64,000 bases of DNA from Verminephrobacter eiseniae EF01-2 (lineage in GTDB: Bacteria; Pseudomonadota; Gammaproteobacteria; Burkholderiales; Burkholderiaceae_C): assembly GCF_000015565.1 (NCBI RefSeq), contig NC_008786.1, positions 2,852,001-2,916,000 of the forward strand, given 5' to 3'. Each line of letters starts with the position of its first letter. Position 1 is the first letter of the stretch. Both the position numbers and the translations under genes were made by a program. Shown piece by piece: positions 10,446 through 18,955 of this stretch. The notes below the pieces were generated by a model. It was given only the letters and a program-made list of their open reading frames with translations. It did not search any database and was not told the origin of the DNA.

Positions 10446-11128
10446 GCCAATATTCTTCCATCGGAGAGTGTGAACAACTTCTGCGCCCGCTCTACCACGC
10501 GCGCATCGTGAGTAGAGAACAAAAAAGCAGTTCCCAGTTGCCGATTCAGCGACTGCATCAGGTCGAGCAGTTGTGCAGCGGTCTGACTATCTAGACTGGC
10601 AGTAGGCTCATCGGCCAACACCAACAGCGGCGCATTCACCAATGCCCGTGCCACCGCCACCCGCTGTTGTTGGCCGCCGGAAAGCTGCTTGGGCCGGTGG
10701 CTCATGCGGTCAGCTAGGCCCACCGCATCAAGCAAACTCTCTGCGCGCTTGCGGCGCTCACTCGACGACATGGATGTCATTAACAAGGGAAGCTCAACGT
10801 TTTCTATCGCACTGAGCACCGGAACTAGGTTGAAGCTCTGAAACACAAAGCCCAGGCGATTCCGTCGCAATTGATCAAGTGCCTCAGTAGCTCCGTGGTC
10901 GACCGTCTGACCATCGAGCCAAATTTCACCCTGATTTGGTGGTTCCAACAATCCAAGCAGATTGAGCAAAGTGCTCTTGCCACTACCAGAGGGGCCACAT
11001 AAGGCAGCAAAGTCACCCTGTTCAATTGTGATATCCACCCCGCGCAGTGCGGCCACCGAGGTTTCGCCAAATGCGTATAATTTGTGCAAGTTGCTGGCAC
11101 GCAGAGCAATGGAAGACTCGACTGCCAT
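10442..11128 (-). CDS. LolD/MacB-type ABC ATPase
   Basis: 228-residue ATP-binding subunit with Walker A GPSGSGKST, signature LSGGQQQR, Walker B LLVLADEPT and the switch histidine in STHD. The closest subgroup by motif is the LolD/MacB/FtsE group. It pairs with the permease immediately downstream. Confidence 0.92.
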   Translation of the reverse strand: MAVESSIALRASNLHKLYAFGETSVAALRGVDITIEQGDFAALCGPSGSGKSTLLNLLGLLEPPNQGEIWLDGQTVDHGATEALDQLRRNRLGFVFQSFNLVPVLSAIENVELPLLMTSMSSSERRKRAESLLDAVGLADRMSHRPKQLSGGQQQRVAVARALVNAPLLVLADEPTASLDSQTAAQLLDLMQSLNRQLGTAFLFSTHDARVVERAQKLFTLSDGRILA

Positions 11129-11131
11129 GGT

Positions 11132-11752
11132 TTATTTTTCCCCCCAGATAGCATCTGCAGTTATCTTGTCCAGTGCTATCGCCGTCTTCAGTTGAATTGC
11201 AGCATTATCCGCTTGGTTATCCCGGTGCTCGTAGACAGCCAGCCAAGCGTAGACAGAGGCCTGATCCTGCGCCTTCATACTCTTGAATCCTGGTTGGGTA
11301 ATTACATTTGTCAAATCACCCCGCGCCACCGAACCACGACCGAAGACCGCTGGAATGCGTGCGCTGGTAAGCGCCCGTACCATGCGCACTTCAAGTATCA
11401 CGTCAGGATTGACCGGGGGCCGTGAGGCGATGTCTAGCGCCTGATCCATCATATCAATACCGTCTTTGAGGAAACTTAGCTTATTCCATGGCATCCAGGC
11501 GTCGCGCGCCCGCTGCGTAGCAAGGCTGCCTTTATAGACTAGCGCAATTGGATTTTTCGGCTTGGTTTTGACCATTTGTTCGGCCACACTGAAGGCCGCA
11601 TCGAGCTTGCCAGGATCTTTCGCAGCTTCAGCAAAGACTTGGATGAGGTGTTTCAGGTCCGGGTCGGAATGCTCGCCATAAGCTTGCACAGCAGAGGATG
11701 CCAGTAGGCTAGCGCTAACGACGATGTTCATGATGAATTTCAAATGGGTCAT
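11132..11752 (-). CDS. Periplasmic TPR-like protein of cluster A
   Basis: 206 residues with a signal peptide (VVSASLLASSAVQA) and an all-helical remainder suggesting tetratricopeptide-like repeats (KNPIALVYKGSLATQRAR). It is not a named family to me. The same slot in cluster B, next to the ATPase, is filled by a similar helical secreted protein (19651-20400), so this component seems to belong to the transport module rather than to chemistry. Confidence 0.7.
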   Translation of the reverse strand: MTHLKFIMNIVVSASLLASSAVQAYGEHSDPDLKHLIQVFAEAAKDPGKLDAAFSVAEQMVKTKPKNPIALVYKGSLATQRARDAWMPWNKLSFLKDGIDMMDQALDIASRPPVNPDVILEVRMVRALTSARIPAVFGRGSVARGDLTNVITQPGFKSMKAQDQASVYAWLAVYEHRDNQADNAAIQLKTAIALDKITADAIWGEK

Positions 11753-11758
11753 AGGGTC

Positions 11759-12178
11759 TCACAAAGGTAAGAAAGGATGCTTAGAAAGGCGTTGAAATAG
11801 CTCATCAGGCATGGTTCGCAGATTTTTTCCATGGGCAGCTAGGCAAACCATCTTGGCAGCAACGGAGCACAGATGCACCTGACCATGCTCGATTCGGGTT
11901 TCCCACACAGAGTAGGCTTCGCGCAGTTGCCGAATAGCACAGCTCACGTGCAGCTTTTGACCAAGAAATGCGGGATGTTCATAGCTGGCATCAATTGCAT
12001 GCACCACCAGCAAGCAATCGTATTCCCTTTCCAACGCTGAAAAAGACAACTCGGCGTCGAGTAGGAGTTGCTGACGACTGCGCTCGGCTTGCTCGATATA
12101 GCGTCCGTGATAGACCACACCGCCCGCGTCGGTGTCGGCATAACTCACCAGCCAGTTCGTGGTTGAGCGTTGAATCAT
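11759..12178 (-). CDS. YbgC/4HBT-type acyl thioesterase
   Basis: 139-residue hotdog-fold protein with the catalytic motif DTDAGGVVYHGRY near residue 18, as in YbgC/4-hydroxybenzoyl-CoA thioesterases. It would hydrolyse an acyl thioester, here probably releasing the product or a side product from its carrier. The start overlaps the end of the ketosynthase fragment by ATGA, so both were one operon. Cluster B has no equivalent. Confidence 0.85.
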   Translation of the reverse strand: MIQRSTTNWLVSYADTDAGGVVYHGRYIEQAERSRQQLLLDAELSFSALEREYDCLLVVHAIDASYEHPAFLGQKLHVSCAIRQLREAYSVWETRIEHGQVHLCSVAAKMVCLAAHGKNLRTMPDELFQRLSKHPFLPL

Positions 12179-12529
12179 GGCGCGACGAGCACAGCGGCGA
12201 AGTGGTCGCCACTCAAGGATGTATGAACGACCAGAGAGGGTTTGTCACCAGTCACCCCGCCCACCCTGCCACGCACCGCCTCACCAGCCAGACTCAGCAG
12301 GAGGGGTAGCAAAGCAGCAGTGGCATGACCATATATCTGGCTTGGATCAAGCTGCTGTGGCGTGCGCTCACCAAACACCGCCGACAACGCATTAATTTGT
12401 GCCTGCACCCGCTCTGGATCCTTTTCAGCAGCTAAACAGATACTGCCCACGGCGTCGGCATCTAGGTCCGCCTGCGCCAGAGCCCCCCGCATTGCGCGCG
12501 CTAGGCCATCGCCATCATTAGCTGTCGCA
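12175..12529 (-). pseudogene. Ketosynthase C-terminal fragment beside IS481
   Basis: About 118 residues that match the last third of a beta-ketoacyl synthase: a helix (DGLARAMRGALAQADLDADAV), a segment where the first active-site His would sit (CLAAEKDPERVQAQINALSAVFG, no His), the second His region (QIYGHATAALLPLLLSLA) and a C-terminal strand (HTSLSGDHFAAVLVAP). The missing HGTG-like histidine suggests a chain-length-factor-type partner. The N-terminal two thirds are absent. The sequence on the far side of the IS element does not continue the gene, so more than a simple insertion took place. Confidence 0.75.
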
Positions 12530-13489
12530 TCCCGGACGATCATATGGCCTGTTGTGAAACAGATGCGGGTGCTGCTGATGCCACTCCTTCATGGCCTGCA
12601 CAGGCGTCTTGCTGCCCAGCGCTGACTGCGGCAGTTGGCGGTTGTACAAGGCCACATAGCGTAGCAAGGTCTGCTCCATGTCCTCGCGGCTGTCGAACCT
12701 GTGGGTCTTGAGCACATCCGCTATGCGGCCATTGAACCTCTCGACCATGCCGTTGGTTCTCGGCGTCCTGGGCTTGGTCAGCCGATGCTCTATGCCCAGC
12801 GCCTGGCACAACGGGTCGAGCTCATGATTGCCACTGGCCTGGCGCTCGCCGTTGGCAAACAGTCGGTCGGTGAACTCCTTGCCGTTGTCGGTCTGCAACT
12901 TGTTGATCCTGATCGGGCAAGCCTTGTGCAATGCCTTCAGGAAGGCCTGTGCACTGGCGGCCGTCTTGTTGGCCTTGAGCTGCACGAACACCCATCGCGT
13001 GGCCCGGTCGATGGCGACGAACAGGTAGCGCCGGCGGCTCTCGTCGTGCATCTGGGGCAGGTATTTCACATCCATGTGCACGTAGCCCGGCTCGTAGCTC
13101 TTGAATGCCTGGTGGGTCACCGTAGGCCCCTGGGGCTTGAGGGCATCGAGGTTGCCCACCCCGTGGCGGCGCAGGCACCGGTCCAGCCCCGAGCGTGACA
13201 CATCAGGGCAGAGGAACTCCCGCGTAACGGCCAGCAGGTCATCCAGGGGCAGCAGCAAGGTGCGCCGCAGGTGGACCACCACGGTCTCTTGTGCAGGCGT
13301 GAGCACGGTCTGCAGGCGATGGGCTGTGTGACAGCGGTCCCCAAAGACCTCGCGTTTCTTCCACTTGTAGACCGTCTGTTCGGTGATGCCATAGCGCTGG
13401 GCCAAGACACTGGCGGTCTGGCTACTGGCGGCTATCTCGGCACGCACGGCCGGCGTGGTGCGGGCGTTCTTGTGCAGGGCCATCGACAT
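12518..13489 (-). CDS. IS481-family transposase
   Basis: About 323 residues starting at MSMALHKNARTTP. It has an N-terminal HTH (SVLAQRYGITEQTVYKWKKR) and an rve integrase core with Asp in YVHMDVKYLPQ, Asp in LQTDNGKEFTD and Glu in NGMVERFNGR, followed by the usual YNRQLPQSALG. All catalytic residues are present and the frame is intact. The stop codon lies just outside the left inverted repeat. Confidence 0.88.
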   Translation of the reverse strand: MSMALHKNARTTPAVRAEIAASSQTASVLAQRYGITEQTVYKWKKREVFGDRCHTAHRLQTVLTPAQETVVVHLRRTLLLPLDDLLAVTREFLCPDVSRSGLDRCLRRHGVGNLDALKPQGPTVTHQAFKSYEPGYVHMDVKYLPQMHDESRRRYLFVAIDRATRWVFVQLKANKTAASAQAFLKALHKACPIRINKLQTDNGKEFTDRLFANGERQASGNHELDPLCQALGIEHRLTKPRTPRTNGMVERFNGRIADVLKTHRFDSREDMEQTLLRYVALYNRQLPQSALGSKTPVQAMKEWHQQHPHLFHNRPYDRPGCDS

Positions 13490-13598
13490 GGTTTGACACT
13501 CCCCGGGGTGGATTGCAGGGACTCTATCAGCTCCGGCAGGACTGCTCTGGCCATGAACAGTGGATAGCGTTTGGAGTCTATGCAATCGTCCGGGATGC
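12527..13598 (-). mobile_element. IS481-family insertion sequence
   Basis: Perfect 14-bp terminal inverted repeats, GCATCCCGGACGAT at 12527-12540 and its complement at 13585-13598, bracket the transposase. No target duplication is recognisable and the flanks do not belong to one broken gene, so the locus was rearranged after or during insertion. Confidence 0.75.
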
Positions 13599-14262
13599 TA
13601 CGGGTAACGCCCGGATTGCACCAGGGTTTCGACAAAATCTTGCTGATGTTCACTGAGCACTACATTGCGTGTCGGCATGGGCGTCGGCCTCCAAAATGGA
13701 ACAATCAGAGCATGGCAGCATTGGCATACTATGCCAATGAATCGAAGCAGTGGGCCGCAGAGGAAATGGTATGGACGCCTTCCCCCGCAAGGGCGAACCG
13801 GTTGAAAAATGACGCAAGCGCAGAACACGGCTTACCCACCGGGTGCTTCGCTCCAAGGGCCAGTCTGGTTGTCCCCGGGCTTGGCCCGGTGGACTTGCCA
13901 AACCTGAATGCTGTGTAGACGCATAATTTTGGCAAGAAGGCAGGGCAAAAAATATCATCATTCGTTCAAACCATAGTACAGTGTCGAAACGTTGCTTTGG
14001 ATGCCACTCGTCGCCCCGTGTGGGATCTTGGGTTAAGGCTACGCTGAACAGGTACCGCGATGGTTGCGCGCCCGGAGTGGGGGAGCCGACGCAAGGCGCA
14101 AATCCTCGCCATGTGGGGATTTGCAACGCCGCAGACGTCCCCAATCCAGGAGGCGCGACGCGTGCAGACTTGTGACTTGTTCAGCGTAGCCTTGAAACTG
14201 TCAGTCGTAGGTGAGCCCTGTGGGCATGCTGCATTTGAGCCTGCCCACAGCGCGATTTTGGA
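13599..14262. other. Gap between clusters A and B
   Basis: 664 bp without a convincing gene. It contains a 159-bp palindromic element (14035-14193) and, at 14218-14250, a hairpin with arms CTGTGGGC/GCCCACAG. The first part may be debris of older mobile DNA. No acyl carrier protein is encoded here in any frame that I can see. Confidence 0.5.
14035..14193. repeat. Second palindromic MITE-like element
   Basis: Perfect 16-bp inverted repeats, AAGGCTACGCTGAACA at 14035-14050 and its complement at 14178-14193. The interior arms are imperfectly complementary toward a centre at GCAAATCC...GGGGATTTGC. The length (159 bp) is near that of the six-copy family but the sequence differs. Only one copy is seen. 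Confidence 0.55.
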
Positions 14263-15831
14263 ATGGGATGCCATGAGCGTTCAGATCGAAGCCTTGTTCA
14301 CCGCTACGCCGGGTCTTCTACAAAGGCCGAGATCGTTGCGCCCACGTCCTACAAGCCTCGCAACGTGGTAATCACAGGCGTGGGTGCCGTGTCCTCTGCG
14401 GGGTTCGGCCGGGCCGAGATGTTCGATAACATCCATGCGGGCGGGACGTTCTCCTCCAAGGTGTCTGTCGGTGGCACAGGGCTGGACGAGGATCAGAAGT
14501 TGAAATTTGCTGGCTGGCTCAGCAGAAGCCCCCAGTTGATCGAGACCTTGTCGAAGCTGCCATCGAACTCGTCGGGCGAGATCGAGTTGCGGGTTCACAG
14601 CATCGACGATGAGCAACTCAAGAAGCAGTTGAGAAATTCCAACGACAGAAAAGCCAGCAAGATCGGCAAGATTGCCTTGCTGGCAGTCGACATGGCCCTG
14701 TCCGACGGAGGCCGGAAAATCCGGCGCGACGGACAAGACATTGCCCTGATCTTCGGCATGTCGAAGGGCCCGCATTCCACGGTCGCGCGTTTCGTGAGCA
14801 GTCTACATCCCGACCCCAAGCACATCAGGACCCTGGACTTCCCAGGATCGCTCATGAATGCAGTGGCCACTTACTGCTCGATCTCGAAAGGCATTCGCGG
14901 TTACAACACGACGCTCGCCACTGGCTTCAATTCCGGCTTGGGCGCGTTGACCTATGGCTATGAGCTCATCCGTCAAGGCGTCCAGCCGCAGGCCATCGTT
15001 GGGGGGGCGGACGAGAGCTTCATCGGCACTTCGACCTTGCTTGCCGACCCCAACAATCAAGTCAACTACGACCTGGCGGAGGACGCCTTCAAGACCTACG
15101 GCCGCGATCACGGCGGCCTTCATGTGGGAGAGGGCGCCTGCATGGTGCTCCTCGAGGACGAGGAAGTGGCCCGGCAGCGAGGCGCCAAGGTCCTCGGGCG
15201 GCTGCTAGTGTCGCGTCACCGATCATCTGTCGGTCTGCGCTGGCCATCGAAGCGCATCGCGGCGTTGCATCGCTTGCCAATACGCTCGGTATTGGCTGCG
15301 CGATGCGCCTTGCGCTGCGCTCCGATGGCTGCGCGCAGCCTACGACATCTGATCCGTGACGCGACACTAGGGTATGGCGTGTCGAACGACGTCTCGTACT
15401 TCCGGGGCGAAGACGAGGATGCGTCGCCGAAGATGATGGAACGGGCGATTCGGCAAGCGCTGGTCGAAGCCGCAGTCTCGCCCGATCAAGTGAACCTGCT
15501 GTGTGGTTCAAGCTGGGGCACCAAGAGCAGCAGCATGAAAGAGCTAGAAGCGATTCGCCGGGTCTTCGGCGAGCGCGCCTCCTCGATTCCTCTGATCAAT
15601 CACAACGGATACTTCGGCTTTGTCGAATCTGCAGCCGCGCTGTTGAATCTGGCCATGGTGCTGACCTCCGCTGAGAGAGGGCAGATCCTTCCTCTGGGGC
15701 ACACCAAGGACTTCTGCCAGGCCGGGTTCGATTTCGTCACGGACAAGCGCCCGCACAAGTTCTCGAAAGCCCTGTTGATGGGTGCCACAGAGGGTGGTGG
15801 GAACTACGCCGTCGTCCTGGGGACAGAATGA
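14263..15831 (+). CDS. Ketosynthase-fold protein, no catalytic triad, with in-frame MITE
   Basis: 522 residues, first gene of cluster B. It starts like a FabF/KSII protein (RNVVITGVGAVSSAGFG) after about 30 extra residues; the true start is uncertain because no strong ribosome site is visible. The active-site Cys position reads ATGFNSG (Phe at residue 222). The first His position reads CGSSWGTKSSS, and the second reads NHNGYFG. So it lacks Cys and both His and resembles a chain-length factor. A 166-bp MITE (15205-15370) sits inside the gene and adds 54 codons in frame between RLL and GYGVSND. Without it the protein would be about 468 residues. Its stop overlaps the next start (ATGA). Confidence 0.8.
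   Translation: MGCHERSDRSLVHRYAGSSTKAEIVAPTSYKPRNVVITGVGAVSSAGFGRAEMFDNIHAGGTFSSKVSVGGTGLDEDQKLKFAGWLSRSPQLIETLSKLPSNSSGEIELRVHSIDDEQLKKQLRNSNDRKASKIGKIALLAVDMALSDGGRKIRRDGQDIALIFGMSKGPHSTVARFVSSLHPDPKHIRTLDFPGSLMNAVATYCSISKGIRGYNTTLATGFNSGLGALTYGYELIRQGVQPQAIVGGADESFIGTSTLLADPNNQVNYDLAEDAFKTYGRDHGGLHVGEGACMVLLEDEEVARQRGAKVLGRLLVSRHRSSVGLRWPSKRIAALHRLPIRSVLAARCALRCAPMAARSLRHLIRDATLGYGVSNDVSYFRGEDEDASPKMMERAIRQALVEAAVSPDQVNLLCGSSWGTKSSSMKELEAIRRVFGERASSIPLINHNGYFGFVESAAALLNLAMVLTSAERGQILPLGHTKDFCQAGFDFVTDKRPHKFSKALLMGATEGGGNYAVVLGTE
15205..15370 (+). repeat. 158-bp palindromic MITE, copy 2 (inside ketosynthase gene)
   Basis: CTAG at 15205-15208 and 15367-15370. Net gain is 162 bp, so the host frame continues: 54 extra codons, no stop, very rich in Arg, Ala and Leu. 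Removing one CTAG and the element restores the codons for RLLGYGVSND. Confidence 0.92.
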
Positions 15832-17117
15832 CATCGTCCATTGCCGCCAGTAATGTTCACATCGCAGGGTTTGGCGTCGAGACAGGCCTGGGCTTCGGTC
15901 ATGCCCGCCTGCTACAGTCGATCGAGAACAGTGAATCGGCTGCAAGGCGGGGCTTCTTCGGCAAGCCCTTCGAGGCGGGCATGGCCGGCTTCGGCTTCAA
16001 TCCCCAGGTCGTGTCGCTCTCCGCCCCCGCCAAGAAGTCCAATGGCGGATACCACCAGGCACTCGCCAAGGACGTGGCCGGCATCACGCGGAAGGTGATC
16101 GTCGATGCCCTGGACAGTGCGTCGATCCCCACCGACTCCCTGACGCACAAGCGAGTCTGCGTCTTTTACGGCGGACCGGGCATGCTGCCGGAGATCGCCA
16201 ACTTTCTGCCCTACATCCGAAGGAACGACAAGAACGACATCTCGTTTCACCGGGGCATTCGCAACCTCACCTTCGAGAACCACAATCAGGACGCGGTCGC
16301 CCGGCTGCTGCGCGATGGACTTGGCCTGAGGGAGCGACCCATCTCGGTATATTCGGCGAGCTGCTCCAGCTTCGCCGCAGCCTACTTGGCGTATTGCTCT
16401 GTCAAGTCGCACACATGCGACTTGGCGATCGCCGTTTCTTTCCAGCATGTCTCCCTGTTCGACCTCATGTTCATGAACGGCTTTGGCGGTGTCGCTGCCG
16501 GAAGATCCGGCCCCTTCTCGGCGAACGGAGAAGGGACAGTCCTGGGCGATGGCGCATGCGCCATGGTACTGGAATCCCCGGCTCACCTTCACGCCAGAAA
16601 GGGCACGCCCTACGCCTCGATGGACAGCATGGTCATGCGCCAGAGCGCGGGCACCGTGAGCCGCAGCACGACATTCACGCCGGACTTCCGAGTCATCGGT
16701 CGGACGATCGCCAAGGCGATGGAAGACGCCAACGGCCTCGGCGCGAACGACATCGCCTGCGTCTTCCCGCATGGCAACGGGATACGTTCCAGCGACCGCT
16801 CCGAGGCTTTGGCGCTTCAAAAAGTCTGGGGAGCGCTGGACACGCCCGTCGTCTCCTACAAGGCCCAGATCGGCTACCTGATGGCTTCGAGCGCACTGGT
16901 CGACATGGCGCTCATGAGCGGATTCCTGGGCTCGGGTTCGCTACCTGCGTTCAAGTGCGAAGGAGAGGTCGATGCCGGCCTGGGCATCAACCTGCATGCC
17001 AACAAATCCGCGTACCGCTTGTCAGGCAACGCTGGCGTCAAGATCGGGCTTGGAATCGAAGGATCCGTCGGTGCCGCAGTCATCCGTTCCCTGCGTTGGC
17101 GGAGGCGCTCGCCATGA
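15828..17117 (+). CDS. Beta-ketoacyl synthase with Cys-His-Tyr active site
   Basis: 429 residues. This is the only one of the three KS-like proteins with a nucleophile: ASCSS (Cys179). The first His is present in PHGNG (His315) and the lysine in SYKAQIG (Lys345), but the second His of the GHLLGAAG motif is Tyr350 (IGYLMAS). In the family Cys carries the acyl chain and the two His drive decarboxylation of malonyl-ACP, so the His-to-Tyr change is a real oddity. It lies between the CLF-like protein and a third thiolase-fold protein, overlapping both by four bases, so the three are translated together and may form a complex. Confidence 0.88.
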   Translation: MTSSIAASNVHIAGFGVETGLGFGHARLLQSIENSESAARRGFFGKPFEAGMAGFGFNPQVVSLSAPAKKSNGGYHQALAKDVAGITRKVIVDALDSASIPTDSLTHKRVCVFYGGPGMLPEIANFLPYIRRNDKNDISFHRGIRNLTFENHNQDAVARLLRDGLGLRERPISVYSASCSSFAAAYLAYCSVKSHTCDLAIAVSFQHVSLFDLMFMNGFGGVAAGRSGPFSANGEGTVLGDGACAMVLESPAHLHARKGTPYASMDSMVMRQSAGTVSRSTTFTPDFRVIGRTIAKAMEDANGLGANDIACVFPHGNGIRSSDRSEALALQKVWGALDTPVVSYKAQIGYLMASSALVDMALMSGFLGSGSLPAFKCEGEVDAGLGINLHANKSAYRLSGNAGVKIGLGIEGSVGAAVIRSLRWRRRSP

Positions 17118-18178
17118 CGACACCCATCGAAAGGCGCAATGACCACCCAGCGTCGGCGGGCGCCCGGCGCCTGGGCGTTTACGGCTTGTCGGTCGTCGAA
17201 CCCGACCCTCGCCACATGAGCACGTTCAGTCCGAGTTGGTACAACGCCTGGGAAGCCAAGACCTACGTCCAGGCGTGCAAGAACCGCTCGAAGACCCAAT
17301 GGTCCGTCGTTCGGTTCGGCGCCGGGGCGTCGGGCTCGGCCACGGCGCGCGAGATCTCGTCCGCGCTAGAGATTTCAAGCCAAGCGGCGTTGGAAGAAGG
17401 CCGCAAAAGCATCGAAACAGCCGGACGGCTGGGCAAGGAGAGGCTCGCGCTGCTGTATTTCGATTGCTGGGGGCATGCGTCCTACCTGGAATCGGCAGGC
17501 AGTTGGAAGGACAGCTTCAGCATCGATGTCATCCCCTGGAAGATTCTCAAGGAGCTCCAAGTGGGGGCGTTTTCCTGCAAGATCCGCTCGGGCCGGGGGG
17601 CGTTCGTGGACGGACTGAGGATCGCCTCCCACTTGCTGGCCGCAGACGCCGCTGATGCCGTGTTGATCGGCGGCCTCTTCAGGTTCCATCCCGTTCTCGG
17701 ATTCTCTGCGGCCTCGGCCACGGCGAAGACCGAGAAGCGCTGGCTGGGGCGGCAAGGTGTCTACAAGGCACCGGTCATCGAACGGGTCGGATTCGCCCTG
17801 GTGGGACGGCCCCATTCGCACGATGCGGGCGTGCTCCATGCCACGGACTCCCCTTCAAGTCGTCTCTCGGCTGGATTCGGTGCTTCCGCAGTCGAGCTGA
17901 GTCAGCGGTTTGGTGAAACGGCCGCGCCAGTTTCTGCGGTGATCGGGGGGATTTCCCCGTCCTCGGCGCTGGCCGAACTGGAGGCCGAGGCTACGCTGCG
18001 GTTCAACCGCGACGCGGCCTACATCAATATCGTCGGCATGTATGGCGACAGCGGCGGCATCAACCCGCTGCTCGCGCTGTCCCACCAAAGGAAACTCCGC
18101 CTGCACAGCCCCGGCAACACGGCACTGCTGTGCATGGAGAGTGGGGAAGGCGATGTCCAAATGATTCTTCTGGAGTAG
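17114..18178 (+). CDS. Degenerate thiolase/ketosynthase-fold protein
   Basis: 354 residues from an ATG overlapping the previous stop. It opens with RRLGVYGLSVVEPD and has the strand-helix pattern of ketosynthases (ADAADAVLIGGLFRF; C-terminal YINIVGMYGDSGGINPLLAL and ALLCMESGEG), but none of the usual Cys, HGT or GH motifs. A cysteine occurs at GAFSCKIRSG near the expected nucleophile loop, without the family context. I infer a structural or chain-binding partner of the upstream ketosynthase pair. It is shorter than a standard KS (about 410). Confidence 0.65.
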   Translation: MTTPIERRNDHPASAGARRLGVYGLSVVEPDPRHMSTFSPSWYNAWEAKTYVQACKNRSKTQWSVVRFGAGASGSATAREISSALEISSQAALEEGRKSIETAGRLGKERLALLYFDCWGHASYLESAGSWKDSFSIDVIPWKILKELQVGAFSCKIRSGRGAFVDGLRIASHLLAADAADAVLIGGLFRFHPVLGFSAASATAKTEKRWLGRQGVYKAPVIERVGFALVGRPHSHDAGVLHATDSPSSRLSAGFGASAVELSQRFGETAAPVSAVIGGISPSSALAELEAEATLRFNRDAAYINIVGMYGDSGGINPLLALSHQRKLRLHSPGNTALLCMESGEGDVQMILLE

Positions 18179-18955
18179 ATGATGCGAAGACATGACTCAT
18201 CCCACGGCCCGCGCATGGGCAGCTTTCTCGGGCGTGTAGTGCCAAGCCTTGCACTCGTCGGATCTCTCGCTCCGCTGCATGCTGCGCTAGCCGCCGACGC
18301 CGTGCCGCTCGACTTCACTGTCACGTACGAGATACTGTCCCCGTCGGGCGACAAGATCGGGTCCTACGCCGCCTCGGTCAGGGGCCCGGAGAGCCCGACG
18401 GGCTCGACCTACGAACTGTCCGGGAAGTTCGAACTGTCCTTCAAGAAGCTCATGCTTTTCAACTACGAGTACTCGTCCGTCGATTCCGCATCCCATGACG
18501 AAAGTGGGATCAAGAGCTACCAGATCGTGGAGATCGAAAATGGCAAGCGGACGCTGGTGACGGGAAGCAGGAGCTCCGACAAGGAACGGCTGCAGATCAT
18601 CGAGAAGCTGGACCGAGACAGCGCAAAATATGCGTCCACCGTCGTCATGAATTCGACTTACGACTACAGCCTGTTCGCCTTCCGGTTCCCTTCGCTCTGC
18701 ACGAACCATCCGATTGGAAGCACACGCGAACTGAGGATCCTGACGCCGAGGACCGGCCAAGTGTCTACGGTACGAAGCGAGTCGGTTGCGGTCGACGACC
18801 CGAAGAGCACCGCCAAGTGCCGCTTGATCACGCGGGACAAGTCGAACAAGGTCGTGAAGGAGTCCTATTTTCTGGCCGACGGGATCCTGGCCTTCGAGAA
18901 AACGCCCGACTACCAGATGCGACTGACAGGAGTGCAGCGTGGCAGCAGAAAATGA
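18179..18955 (+). CDS. Secreted DUF6134-like protein
   Basis: 258 residues with a long signal peptide (hydrophobic core VVPSLALVGSLAPLHAALA, cleavage before ADAVPL). The mature part is beta-rich: YEILSPSGDKIGSYAASVRG, YELSGKFELSFKKLMLFNYEY and so on. It recalls the DUF6134/DUF3108-type periplasmic families of unknown role, although I cannot confirm membership. It follows the ketosynthases directly (TAG then ATG) and precedes the ABC ATPase, so it likely acts on or binds the product in the periplasm. Confidence 0.6.
   Translation: MMRRHDSSHGPRMGSFLGRVVPSLALVGSLAPLHAALAADAVPLDFTVTYEILSPSGDKIGSYAASVRGPESPTGSTYELSGKFELSFKKLMLFNYEYSSVDSASHDESGIKSYQIVEIENGKRTLVTGSRSSDKERLQIIEKLDRDSAKYASTVVMNSTYDYSLFAFRFPSLCTNHPIGSTRELRILTPRTGQVSTVRSESVAVDDPKSTAKCRLITRDKSNKVVKESYFLADGILAFEKTPDYQMRLTGVQRGSRK

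Noticed and set aside
13650..14144. 164-codon minus-strand frame between the clusters
   Set aside because: No domain, overlaps the palindromic element, and codon use unlike the neighbours.
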